The position numbers and the translations under genes were made by a program. Shown here piece after piece: positions 1 to 10,303 of a stretch of 12,528 bases of DNA. Source of the DNA: Paenarthrobacter nitroguajacolicus JCM 14115 (lineage in GTDB: Bacteria; Actinomycetota; Actinomycetes; Actinomycetales; Micrococcaceae); contig BBFS01000127.1 in the NCBI GenBank assembly GCA_001313365.1, forward strand, positions 1 through 12,528. Reading direction: 5' to 3'. Position 1 is the first letter of the stretch. Each line of letters starts with the position of its first letter. The notes beneath the pieces were generated by a model. It made no database searches and was not told the origin of the DNA. It worked only from the letters and a program-made list of their open reading frames with translations.

Positions 1-73
1 TCGCCGCCCCCCCGGGCGCCCCCCCCACGCCACAGGCCGCTGATGGTGCCCCCCCGGTTCCGTCAAAGCCGAG
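1..73. other. C-rich sequence downstream of parE, no gene seen
   Basis: This short stretch lies past the parE stop codon and holds three C runs of 7, 8 and 7 bases (7-13, 19-26, 49-55). I see no start codon with a ribosome site, no convincing hairpin with a T tract and no recognisable product. The C runs are probably over-long, as elsewhere in the window, so the true sequence here is uncertain. Confidence 0.5.
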
Positions 74-2187
<2,114 letters not shown>

Positions 2188-2441
2188 TCGCGGTGTGCTC
2201 CTTCGGGGTATATCTCCGGGTGCTTCCCAGCCGTGTGTTGACTGGTAATTCAAGGCAAACACTGCCCGTACAAGCGTAGCCGGGGAAGTCATCAGCGCCG
2301 TTTGCCACTCCAGCGCGGGCGCTGCCTGCCTGGTTACGTTACGCACATGTGATACGCGGACAGCGAAAGTGACCCATCCTTGCCATGGATCTGCCTCGAA
2401 TGCTGGTTATATGGATGTACAGAACTACTAAGGAGGCCGAC
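2188..2441. other. divergent intergenic region parE / DUF7455
   Basis: Both genes must be transcribed outward from this 254-bp stretch. I see no strong -35/-10 pair for parE. For the plus-strand gene a weak TTATAT at 2407-2412 preceded by TG (2404-2405) could act as an extended -10, with no good -35. A strong ribosome site AAGGAGG lies at 2430-2436. The parE frame stays open upstream of its chosen start (to 2346), but that part looks non-coding by family comparison. Confidence 0.4.
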
Positions 2442-2663
2442 ATGACAACAGCAGTTGCAGACCGCACGCTGAACGCAGCTGACCGCTGTGACCGTTGCGG
2501 AGCCCAAGCGTACGTCCGCGTTGTACTCGAGTCCTCCGGTGGTGAGCTGCTCTTCTGCGGCCACCACGCACGTGCAGTTGAAGCTACGCTTCGGCCAATG
2601 ACTTCCGGCTGGCACGATGAGACCGAGCGCCTCAACGAGAAGGCTCCCGTCCCCGTCGACTAG
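2442..2663 (+). CDS. small DUF7455-type zinc-ribbon-like protein, 73 aa
   Basis: A 73-residue soluble protein of unknown function. ATG at 2442 sits 5 nt after a strong AAGGAGG (2430-2436), which decides the start over longer in-frame options. The visible features are CDRCG at about residues 16-20 and FCGHHA at about 39-44, four or five Cys/His ligands that would suit one bound zinc ion, as in a short zinc ribbon. There is no signal peptide or membrane segment. Actinobacteria commonly carry this small family next to the principal sigma factor gene and a parE-type gene, which is the context here. It ends 188 bp from the convergent sigA stop, with a hairpin just after it. The reading frame is intact, one of only two genes here without a frameshift. 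The metal binding is inferred; the role is not known to me. Confidence 0.85.
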   Translation: MTTAVADRTLNAADRCDRCGAQAYVRVVLESSGGELLFCGHHARAVEATLRPMTSGWHDETERLNEKAPVPVD

Positions 2664-2700
2664 GCAGTCCGGTTATCCGGAAACCCTTTTTGATTACATG

Positions 2701-2735
2701 ACAAGGCTCCTCCCACACGGGAGGGGGGGCCTTGT
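2701..2735 (+). terminator. hairpin terminator after the DUF7455 gene
   Basis: A left arm ending CTCCTCCC and a right arm starting GGGAGG enclose an ACAC loop, and the stem continues through AAGGC/GCCTT. No strong T tract follows. As written, the right arm holds seven Gs (2723-2729) and bulges by three; with four Gs the arms match over 12 pairs with one G-T wobble. That supports both the hairpin and the view that the run is over-long. Confidence 0.7.
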
Positions 2736-2785
2736 TGCGTTGAGCTTGTTGCGTTGAGCTTTTTGTGGCCAGCTTGTTGTGGCCA
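2731..2785. repeat. two adjacent tandem 14-bp duplications
   Basis: CTTGTTGCGTTGAG occurs twice in perfect tandem (2731-2744 and 2745-2758). It is followed by two copies of a second 14-mer, GCTTTTTGTGGCCA and GCTTGTTGTGGCCA (2758-2771 and 2772-2785), with one mismatch. They lie between the convergent terminators of the DUF7455 gene and sigA. Slipped-strand duplication in non-coding DNA is the simplest origin. I assign no function. Confidence 0.8.
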
Positions 2786-2826
2786 ACAAGAAAAAGCGGC
2801 CCAGCCGGAATTCCGACTGGGCCGCT
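2786..2826 (-). terminator. rho-independent terminator of sigA
   Basis: On the minus strand AGCGGCCCAG pairs with CTGGGCCGCT over ten perfect base pairs (2817-2826 with 2795-2804) around a 12-nt loop that is itself partly palindromic. It is followed by TTTTTCTTGTT. It starts 25 bp past the sigA stop codon. This is a textbook intrinsic terminator. Confidence 0.9.
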
Positions 2827-2850
2827 CTCAACACCGGTTCTGGGATGTTA

Positions 2851-4168
2851 TTAGTCCAGGTAGTCCCGCAGGACCTGCGAGCGGGACGGGTGCCGCAGCT
2901 TGGACATGGTCTTGGATTCGATCTGGCGGATACGCTCGCGCGTGACGCCGTAGACCTTGCCGATTTCGTCTAAAGTCTTCGGCTGGCCGTCGGTCAGGCC
3001 GAAGCGCATTGCCACAACTCCGGCTTCGCGCTCGGACAGGGTGTCCAAAACCGAGTGCAGCTGCTCCTGCAGGAGCGTGAAGCTCACGGCGTCGGCAGGG
3101 ACCACAGCCTCGGAGTCCTCAATCAGGTCACCGAACTCCGAGTCACCGTCCTCACCCAGCGGGGTGTGGAGCGAAATCGGCTCGCGGCCGTACTTCTGGA
3201 CCTCGACAACCTTCTCAGGCGTCATGTCCAGCTCGAGTGCCAGCTCTTCAGGGTCGGTTCGCGGCCGAGGTCCTGAAGCATTTGGCGCTGTACGCGGGCC
3301 AGCTTGTTGATGACTTCCACCATGTGCACCGGAATGCGGATGGTGCGGGCCTGGTCTGCCATGCGCGGGTAATCGCCTGACGGATCCACCAGGTTGCGTA
3401 GGTGGAGAACTTGAAGCCCTTGGTGTAGTCGAACTTCTCAACTGCACGGATAAGGCCCAGGTTGCCTTCCTGGATCAGGTCCAGGAAGAGCATGCCGCGG
3501 CCGGTGTAGCGCTTGGCCAAGGAAACGACCAGGCGCAGGTTGGCTTCGAGCAGGTGGTTCTTGGCACGCTTGCCATCGTGAATGACGAATTCAAGCTCAC
3601 GCTTGAGCTTGGGATCCATGGATCCGTCGTCAGCGTTGATCTTTTCCTCGGCAAAGAGGCCGGCCTCGATCCGAAGGGCGAGGTCAACTTCCTGCTCTGC
3701 GTTCAGCAGTGCGACCTTGCCGATCTGCTTCAGGTAATCCTTGACGGGGGGGTCGGCAGTAGCACCGGCCGACATGACCTGCTGGACAGGAGCGTCGTCG
3801 TCGTCGGCATCGGAGTAGACGAATCCCGTACCTGAGGGAGCAGCCTTGTCCTTGGTAGCCGTGGCGCCGTCCTCGACGTCATCTTCTCCGACTTCGACTT
3901 CCTCGGCAGCTGCGGGATCAAAGTCTTCATCCTCGCCGCCGGAATCCTCAGCGTCGGATCCTGAGGACTTGTTCGCGGCCTCAGCGGCGGCCTTCGCGCC
4001 GGGCTTGGGTCCACGCTTCTTGGGTGCCGGCTTGTCAGAGTCGCCCTCTGAGGCCTTGTTGGCAGCACGTGTCGCTGCGCGCTTTGCCGATGTTGCCGCC
4101 TTCTTTTCCTCAGCGGACAATTCGGCCTGGGCGGCGGGTTCCTTCTCGACGGAAGACGGGGGGGTCAC
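2851..4168 (-). CDS. sigA: principal RNA polymerase sigma factor SigA/RpoD (frameshifted as written)
   Basis: Primary sigma-70 factor that directs RNA polymerase to housekeeping promoters. The first ~135 residues form a Lys/Ala-rich then strongly acidic segment typical of actinobacterial SigA. Region 1.2 follows ([10 protein letters not shown] near 141-150), then region 2 ([16 protein letters not shown] near 210-224, and [15 protein letters not shown]), region 3 ([15 protein letters not shown]) and region 4 with the helix-turn-helix [19 protein letters not shown]. Start is GTG at 4168, with AAAGG six bases upstream. Two single-base losses break the frame: between 3362 and 3363, inside the conserved AITRAMADQ segment, and in the G run near 3252. 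Restoring both gives about 439 residues. Two 7-G runs (3746, 4158) each add a proline; the first splits the usual ADPVKDYL. A cell could hardly live with sigA truly broken this way, so the indels are best read as sequence errors. The intrinsic terminator follows directly. Confidence 0.95.
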
Positions 4169-4203
4169 AGAAAACCTTTCTAGCGGCGGTCTGTGGAATC
4201 ACC

Positions 4204-4233
4204 ATACGGGCAACACCACTATGACCCTGTCAA
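4204..4233 (-). promoter_or_regulatory. possible SigA-type promoter for sigA
   Basis: A perfect TTGACA (minus strand, 4233-4228) lies 60 bp upstream of the sigA start. An 18-nt spacer leads to CCGTAT (4209-4204), a poor -10; TATGGT is better but 21 nt away. The -35 match is good and the -10 weak, so this is tentative. Confidence 0.35.
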
Positions 4234-4272
4234 GTCCGCGATCAATTTCAAATGCGATCGCCGCCTGCAGAG

Positions 4273-4284
4273 TCTCTATAGAGA
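4273..4284. repeat. 12-bp perfect palindrome upstream of sigA
   Basis: TCTCTATAGAGA is a perfect palindrome. It touches the GTT of the SigR-like promoter match and would cover the region of its transcription start. It could be an operator half-site pair or chance; nothing here names a regulator. Confidence 0.4.
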
Positions 4285-4310
4285 ACTCCCGACGACACTG
4301 TTTTGTTCCC
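4284..4310 (-). promoter_or_regulatory. SigR/SigH-like (thiol-stress) promoter match upstream of sigA
   Basis: On the minus strand GGGAAC (4310-4305) is followed by exactly 18 nt and GTT (4286-4284). The actinobacterial SigR/SigH consensus is roughly GGGAAT, 18 nt, GTT, so this is one mismatch with ideal spacing. It points at sigA with a leader of about 110 nt. From memory, the principal sigma gene hrdB of Streptomyces is also reported to have a SigR-dependent promoter, which makes the match more credible. The call rests on pattern alone. Confidence 0.5.
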
Positions 4311-4392
4311 GATGAAGGGGCCAATTCAGGCATTCGAACGCGGACCCAACCGGGTCTCGGCATCCATTGTCTCACGGTTTTGCGAAACGCAT

Positions 4393-4420
4393 GCCTAGGG
4401 AATTTTCAAGCCCCCTAGGC
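4393..4420. repeat. inverted repeat across the DUF4192 stop codon
   Basis: GCCTAGGG (4393-4400) and CCCTAGGC (4413-4420) form a perfect 8-bp inverted repeat with a 12-nt loop that spans the TAG stop of the DUF4192 gene. No T tract follows on the minus strand. A second small stem, GACCC/GGGTC (4343-4347 and 4352-4356), lies further downstream of the stop. Either could end the upstream operon before the sigA promoters. Confidence 0.45.
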
Positions 4421-5678
4421 CACCGTGTCCTTGAACCCGCGCCATGCGGTCTCGGAGCTCCGCGCCCAGGTGCAGATGGTCCCCCTGTCCCAGAAGGTCC
4501 ATGAGCAGTTCGGCCAGCCGGTATCCCGGTTGCGCAGCCTCCGCCCGGCTAAGGCAGGCGTGCGCAACGGATCCACGCCCCCCTTGCACCAGGAAATCCA
4601 GCCTGAAGGGTCAATGCCGCTGCTGGCACTACGCCGGCTTCGTCGTCGACACAAAGCCCGGCAAGAACCTGTTGCAATGCGTCAAGGGTGTTCCAACAAG
4701 GCATGTGCGGTTGCATGCCCAGTAGGACATCTCCGTAGGTGAAGACGTCCCCCGGACGTATCGGGCTCATGATGAACTTTGGCAGCCGGAACGGACGGGG
4801 CCGGTACGCCGAGTTCTTGTGGGTCGAAAGGCGTGCCTGCGTCGTCTTCGATGAAAAGTCCGAACGCCGCAGCACCGGACTTTGCGGACTCCATGCCTGC
4901 TGCCGCCATGACAACCACAGCGTCCCGCCACGCAGGGACTCTCAGGGTTGTTCTGAGGAAGCCCAGGATTTCCGCGTCAACCCCCGGGCTGCAGTGGGTC
5001 ATCCGCTTCGCATCTCTTAAGCACGTGGTGCCACACAGCAAGGACGGCGTCCAGACACCGCTCGCTCCGCCACCCACCGAGAATCTGCTTCCCGTAGCGT
5101 GTCTCTGCTGCCAGCACCAGAGGGTCCAACGTCCCCCCCGGACTTGAAAGCCGGGGCTGTCCGGGCCCGCTCCTCGGCGACGGCCCGATGGAGCTCCCCC
5201 CCGGTACACGAGTTCTGCACTGAGCCTGCTGTTCTTGATGCGATCAACAGGCAATCCCGGCACCGGGCAACATTGAAGATCTGTGCAGTAGGCGCTGCGC
5301 CAGTACTCGGAGCCAACCAGCCACGCGTCCCGGACCGATAAATCAACCTCGTCCAGACTCCACTGGAGGGCTTCGAGCAGCGGAATTGCCTGCCGTACCA
5401 CGTCGCCGTCCTCCCATCCGGAGTCGGTGTAGAGGGCAAGCACCACCCCGTTAGCGTCCTCATCGGCGATCAGGAAATTGCGGATCTGGTCCGCGAAACC
5501 CGAGCGGGCTTGTGGTGAATCAAGGTTCGGCAGGTCCACCCGCAGTGTGGCGCCAAGGACCTTCCCTTGCATGGTGATGGCCACAAGGCTGTCCTCGGGC
5601 CAGTAACCCAGCATGTGGGGGAATGTAGCCAAGAATGTCTTCGGGTTGGTGGATGCTAAGCGTTCTGTTGGAAGTCAT
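4395..5678 (-). CDS. DUF4192 domain protein (frameshifted as written)
   Basis: A soluble actinobacterial protein of unknown function, recognised by its DUF4192-type N terminus: a short lead, then HMLGYWPEDSLVAITM and a run leading to RVDLPNL. Later family-like segments are YGDVLLGMQPHMPCWN and the C-terminal GSVAHACLSRAEAAQPGYR. ATG at 5678 is chosen because it restores the usual N-terminal motif once a base is removed from the run at 5617-5621. The frame breaks six times: extra bases at 5617-5621 (+1), 5196-5202 (+2), 4981-4985 (+1), 4749-4753 (+1) and 4578-4583 (+2), and a missing base near 4601. Corrected, the gene is 1,278 bp, an exact multiple of three, giving about 425 residues. The run at 5133-5139 adds one more codon in frame. 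It is the last gene of the minus-strand block, 83 bp after the MFS gene. The number of breaks would suggest a pseudogene, but every break is at a G/C site like those in its essential neighbours. Confidence 0.8.
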
Positions 5679-5761
5679 GGTTCCACCCTGCTCAAGTCCT
5701 GCCGGAGGAGACAGTAACCATCACGCCTATGTGGAAAAGCTGCCGCAGCAGCGCGGGCCTC

Positions 5762-7121
5762 CTAGTGCTCGTCCGGAGAAACGGTTCGTGCGGCACGTCG
5801 CCGCTCGATCCGTTCCCGACGCTGCCTGGCAAGGGCGGCCAGCAGCGGCTGCACGTGAATCCCCCCCTGGGATGCCATCTGGCGTCGCACCTTCCGCCGT
5901 GTTACCAGGATGAGCACCGTACCAAGGCCAAGAAGAACGAACTGAACACTGAGGCAATACGGAACGGCGCAAGCCCGTACAAATCACCGCCGGAGAAGCC
6001 ACTGGCGTACAGGAGGTCGAGTACCAGACCGATGAGGTAAATGGCGACGAGCGCCGCAATAAAACCGCCAACGTTGACGATGCCGGTTGCCGTGCCGATT
6101 CGATGCGAAGGATTGAATGTCCTGGCGAAGTCGAATCCGATCATGGACCCGGGCCCACCCACAGCCAGTACCACCACCAAGACGGCCAGGAGCCACAGCG
6201 GGGGGCGCGCTCAGGAAGAACCAGCACGGCGGCCCAAGCCAAGGCTGTAGCCAACGCAATCAGCAGGACCATGGCGGATCTTCGCATGGGATGTTTAGAG
6301 ACGAACCGGCCAAAACCAGGGCCGGCAACGATCGCCGTCGCAACAAATAGTGCCATGAGCCCGGAGACGGTCCCGGCATCGAGTCCCTGCGCCGATAACA
6401 GGAAGGGATAGCCCCATGTCATGGCAAACAGGTTCCCGCTGAACTGCACTGTGAAGTGGCTCCAGAGGCCCAGCCGGGTGCCGGGCTGTTTCCACGCGCG
6501 GGACAGCGAGATACCGGTGGCACGGAGGCCCTGGCCGGTGTCCCGGGGCGCGGTGCCGGGTGGTGCGTCCCGAAGCACTGCGAGCACGAGGACTACTGCC
6601 AGTACGGACATGGCTGCCAGGGTGAGGAACGCGGGCGTCCATCCGGCCGAGTGAAGAAGCAGCGCGAACGGAACCACACTGAAGAGTTGGCCGAGCTGGC
6701 CGCACATGCCAGTCAGTTGAGTGACCAGCGGAACCTTTGCAGGAGCGAACCACAACGGGACCAGGCGGATCACCGAAATGAAGGTCATCGCATCGCCGGC
6801 TCCCACCAGGACGCGGCCCAGGACGCCACCGGGAACACTGTCCGCAAAGGCCAACTGCAACTGCCCCAGTCCCATGAGCACGGCACCACCTGCCACCATG
6901 GCCCGCGAACCGAACCTGTCCACCAGAACACCGACGGGGATCTGCAGCCCTGCATAGACCAGGAGTTGAAGCACCGTGAAGAAGGAGATGGCAGCGGCGC
7001 TGGCATGGAACCGCTCAGTAGCTTCCAACCCTGCGACGCCAAACGAGGTTCTCTGCGCCACCGCCACCAGGTAGGCGAACACGCCGATCGTCCAGATGAG
7101 CCAGGCGCGGGGAGCATTCAC
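5762..7121 (-). CDS. major facilitator superfamily (MFS) transporter (frameshifted as written)
   Basis: An inner-membrane secondary transporter. Hydrophobic segments run through the whole length: the first near residues 7-25 (LIWTIGVFAYLVAV), then a typical MFS loop 2-3 region, VLVDRFGSRAMVAGG near 65-80. The C-terminal half includes GFDFARTFNP, GTATGIVNVGGFIAALVA and a last helix leading to LGTVLILV. About 12 helices fit. A basic tail rich in Arg/Lys (RRKVRRQM, RERIERRRAA) ends at TAG 5762. Start is GTG at 7121, with a poor ribosome site, 35 bp after the PAC2 stop, so the two are probably cotranscribed. Two extra bases in the run 6200-6205 and one missing base near 5922 break the frame; corrected length is about 452 residues, with one extra glycine from 5861-5867. 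The substrate cannot be named; the nitrate/nitrite and sugar-phosphate branches look similar at this level. Confidence 0.82.
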
Positions 7122-7156
7122 CCAACAATTATGCCTGCCGGCAACTCAAAGCTGAT

Positions 7157-8106
7157 TTATTGAGGCGAGTCTTTACGCGCCAAATAGGCCTCTACAGCAG
7201 CTCCAATATCCTCGGCGTTGGGCAGCTCATCGTTCTCATCTGCCAGCAGCGAGCGGCGGACGATGCCCTCGGATTTCTCGTCATAGCGCGTCTCGAGATT
7301 TGTGACTACTGCCTGAACTTCTTCAGAAGCCTCGATCTGCTCCGCGATCTGGCGGCCCACTTCACGCCCGGCTTCCCGGAGCCTGTCCGTTGGCAGCATG
7401 AGGGAGGTTGCCGCCCCCCCCAGGTATTCCAAGCCGGCGACGGCGGCCGGCGGGTACTCCGCTTCAGACAGGTAATGCGGGACATGGATGACGTAGCCGG
7501 CCACATTGCGTTCCGCTTCGGTGAGCCGGAGTTCCAGGATGTGTCCAATGGCAGCAGGAACATCTACCGTGGGTTTCCAACTTGAAATTCCCTCAATGAG
7601 TTCAGGCATGTTGCCATGAACCGTCACTCCAACGGGCCGCGTGTGCGGGACGGGCATGGGGGGGATGGAATGGATCCAGGTCACCAGGTTGACGTCCAGC
7701 TCTTCAACAATTCCGACGACGGCCTCGAGAAGCGCTCCCACTGCAGGTCTGGTTCGAAGCCGGCAAGCAGCAGGAACGGCTGGCCGAGGCCGTCATTCAG
7801 CTTGTAAAGGCCGAGCTTTGGCGCTTGGTAGTCCTGCAGGTGGTCTTCCACGAAGCTGATGTGGGGCCGCCTCGAACGGTAGTCGATGAGTTGGTCGGCA
7901 TCGAACATGGCCACCACCTCCGCACCCAGTTCGTCCAACAGTTCCGCGTTGATCTGCCGGACCACGTGACCGGCATCGGCAAAGCCCGTGAACCCCATGA
8001 CCATGTTCAGGCCGCGAAGCTCGGGGGGGCTGTGGAAGGTCTCAATGTTTCGCGCGTACAGCGATTCGGGGGGGTCCAGGAGGGAGCCGGATATCCGTTC
8101 AAACAC
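7157..8106 (-). CDS. PAC2 family protein (proteasome-assembly-chaperone-like) (frameshifted as written)
   Basis: A cytosolic protein of the PAC2 superfamily, found in archaea, actinobacteria and, as proteasome assembly chaperones, in eukaryotes. Its bacterial role is not established. Family-like segments are LNMVMGFTGFADAGHVV near residues 30-46, VAMFDADQLIDYRSRRP near 61-77, and, after the break, HSIPMPVPHTRPVGVTVHG (with one extra proline here). The C terminus is acidic and helical (LLADENDELPNAEDIG). Start is GTG at 8106, with AAGGA about 8 nt upstream; the frame is open further upstream but without similarity. One base is missing near 7725; restoring it joins the halves into about 316 residues, four of which are extra codons from runs at 7414, 7658, 8023 and 8068. 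It is the first gene of the minus-strand block and diverges from pepA. Actinobacteria with proteasomes often keep PAC2 genes, but no proteasome gene is in this window. Confidence 0.82.
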
Positions 8107-8468
8107 GGCGTGTTCCTTTCGCAATGACAAAGTTAGGGGGAAGTCCCGGGCGCAACCACATGGCACCTGGCCCATGACACCCAGCGATATGGGCACGCCG
8201 GGCACCATTGTTTGGCTGCGAGACTCTATTAATCCATACAACGCTCCACGCCATGACGGCATTCCTGCCCCCGATGTGCCGCAGCTCTCATTTAATTGCC
8301 GTCCGCAGCGTTCAAGAGACTACGATCGAAGCGGGCCGACGTCCTTTTGCGACGCTGGACCTGAAGACCAAGGCCGCCGTAGCAGAAAGACGTCGGGCGC
8401 GTACCGGGGGCAGGCCGCCAAACATGCGGGCCGCCATGCAATGCAGAGAGAAGTGAGGACACATCCTC
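8107..8468. other. divergent intergenic region PAC2 / pepA (362 bp)
   Basis: No gene is supported here; open frames in it lack ribosome sites and family similarity. It must hold promoters for both flanking genes. The best plus-strand pair is TTGCCG (8296-8301) and TACGAT (8321-8326), with a long 19-nt spacer. For the minus strand an AT-rich patch around 8223-8240 (TAATAG, TTGTAT) is the likeliest -10 area, with no clear partner. A GAGG at 8455-8458 is the pepA ribosome site. Confidence 0.45.
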
Positions 8469-10003
8469 GTGGTCAAGACTACTGACATCATCCTGGGCAT
8501 CATCGCCAAGGACCTGAAAAAGTCCCCCCCCAGCGACGCACTTGTGATTGGCGTTGCCCAAGGCGCGGACGGGCCGGTACTGCTGTCCAACCCGTTGAGT
8601 GCGAAAGCCGCCGAATCCGTTGCGGGCTCCTGCAGCTTCTGGGGATCACCGGGGCCGCGGACCAGGTTCACCGGCTTCCGGGCCTGCCGGAAACAGGCTC
8701 GGGGATTCTTGTCCTTGCAGGCGTAGGAAAGCTGTCCGTTGCGGCAGCCTCAGCGAAGAAGCGCTCCGGCGTGCCGCAGGATCCGCTGTTCGCCAGCTTG
8801 CCGGTGCCTCTTCAGTCACTTTGGCCTTCCCGACGGCGACCCTCACCGACGTCGCCGCGGTCGCCGAAGGAGCCGCCCTGGGCGCTTACTCCTACACGGA
8901 GCACCGATCCAGCAAGGATGGGCTGAAGGCCCCCCCAGTGGCCAAGGCCTTCATTTTCTCGGATGTCGATGCCAAGTCCGCCCAGCCCGCACTGGACCGG
9001 GCAATTGTGCTCGCCCGCGCGGTCAACGCGACCCGCACCTTGGTCAACCAGCCCCCCCGAGCCACCTGTACCCCCCCGAGTCGTTCGCCGAGTCCGCCAA
9101 GGAACTCGCCAAGGGCCTTCCGGTCAAGATCACGGTCTGGGATGAAAAGCGCCTGGAAAAGGAAGGCTTCGGAGGCATCCTCGGCGTCGGCAAGGGCTCT
9201 ACCCGCCAGCCCCGCCTCGTCAAGGTGGAATACGCTCCCGCGAAAGCCACGCAGAAGATCGCCCTCGTCGGCAAAGGCATCACGTTCGACACCGGAGGCA
9301 TCTCCATTAAGCCGGCCCTCGGCATGGGTGACATGAAGAGCGACATGGCGGGCGCCGCCGTCGTGCTTAATACCGTCCTGGCCATCGCCTCACTCGGCCT
9401 GCCGCTCAAGGCCACCGCGTGGCTCTGCATCGCGGAGAACATGCCCTCGGGCGCCGCAGCGCGGCCCGCGGACGTCTTCACTATCTACGGGGGGGCAAGA
9501 CTGTTGAGGTTCTGAACACGGACGCTGAAGGGCGTTTGGTGATGGCCGACGGCATCGTCGCTGCGAGCATGGAGAAGCCCGACGCCATCATTGACGTGGC
9601 AACACTCACCGGCGCACAGCTGATCGCCCTGGGCCTGCGTACTGCCGGCGTCATGGGATCGGATTCAGTCACGGCAGCGCTGAAATCCGCGGCCGACAGG
9701 GCCGGCGAGCTGGTCTGGCCGATGCCGCTGCCGGAGGAACTCCGGCCGAGCCTGGACTCGCAGGTGGCAGACCTCGCCAACATCGGTGAACGCAACGGTG
9801 GCATGATGACCGCAGCAGTCTTCCTTCGTGAGTTCGTGGGCAAGAACGGCGACGGCCAGCAGATCCCGTGGGCACACGTGGACATCGCCGGTCCCTCGTT
9901 CAACAACGGCGCCCCGTATGGTTACACGCCCAAGCAGGGAACCGGATGCACCGTCCGCACCCTGGTTGCCTACGCCGAGGATCTCTTGGCGGTCTCCGCC
10001 TAG
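8469..10003 (+). CDS. pepA: leucyl aminopeptidase, M17 family (frameshifted as written)
   Basis: Cytosolic two-metal exopeptidase that removes N-terminal residues from peptides. The M17 catalytic domain is clear: LVNQPPSHLYP linking the two domains, VGKGITFDTGGISIKP with the metal- and substrate-binding Lys and Asp, MKSDMAGAA, and the family signature NTDAEGRL. Later LTGAQLIALG and HVDIAGPSF are also typical. Start is GTG at 8469 with GAGG ten bases upstream. The frame breaks four times: a missing base near 8630, another near 8742, and two extra bases in each of the runs 9052-9058 and 9489-9495. The last break lies inside IYGGKTVEVLNTDAEG, two residues from catalytic positions. Correction gives 1,533 bp, about 510 residues, near the family norm of about 500. 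Three of these are extra codons from 8524, 8930 and 9071. It diverges from PAC2, and a long hairpin separates it from lpd. Confidence 0.93.
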
Positions 10004-10022
10004 CACCACTCCCCCCACGCCC

Positions 10023-10081
10023 TTCCGGGTTGCGCAGGTCCCTGACGAACGTCGTCCAGGGCCTGCGCAACCCCCCCGGAA
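10023..10081 (+). terminator. long hairpin after pepA, probable terminator
   Basis: TTCCGGGTTGCGCAGG and its complement (from 10060) form a long stem, extended inward by TCCCTGAC against GTCCAGGG, with a short loop around 10048-10053. No T tract follows, so this could act with other factors or as a bidirectional barrier. The right arm has seven Cs (10071-10077), where the left arm calls for three. Confidence 0.6.
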
Positions 10082-10303
10082 TTATGCGGGGTGTAGCGCT
10101 GTGTCACAAGTGAACGTGAGTCTCGACACAAGCGCTCCACAAACGCCCGCAGAGGGTGGAGCATGGGTAGGTGGTTCGCTAAGGTGAACTCGATAGTCAC
10201 AAATGCAAGAGAACTTAGGTGCTGGCATAATCACGGCAGAACAAGTTCCAAAGACCAGATGGCACGCAGTCCCGTGTCATCATTCACGCGAGGGAGCGTT
10301 TTA
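10082..10303 (+). promoter_or_regulatory. leader and probable promoter region of lpd
   Basis: This 222-bp stretch between the hairpin and the lpd start carries CATAAT (10226-10231), preceded by TGG, a fair -10 about 73 bp upstream of the start. No strong -35 lies 17 nt before it. The lpd frame is open here back to 10163, but without family similarity. AGGGAG at 10291-10296 is the ribosome site. Confidence 0.4.

Noticed and set aside
4325..4390. Possible tRNA 3' half (TTCGAA-containing sequence)
   Set aside because: The GTTCGAAT-like core is present on the minus strand, but the flanking bases do not form the five-pair T stem and no acceptor or anticodon arm can be drawn.
7988..8485. Plus-strand open frame across the PAC2/pepA gap
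   Set aside because: It is antisense to PAC2 at one end, overlaps the pepA start at the other, and shows no motif or ribosome site.
9489..9495. Programmed ribosomal frameshifting in pepA
   Set aside because: No conserved precedent in M17 peptidases, no stop-codon logic, and the same kind of run breaks unrelated genes here.
10163..10303. Extra 47-residue N terminus on lpd
   Set aside because: No family similarity and no ribosome site at the upstream ATG; a good site precedes the GTG at 10304.
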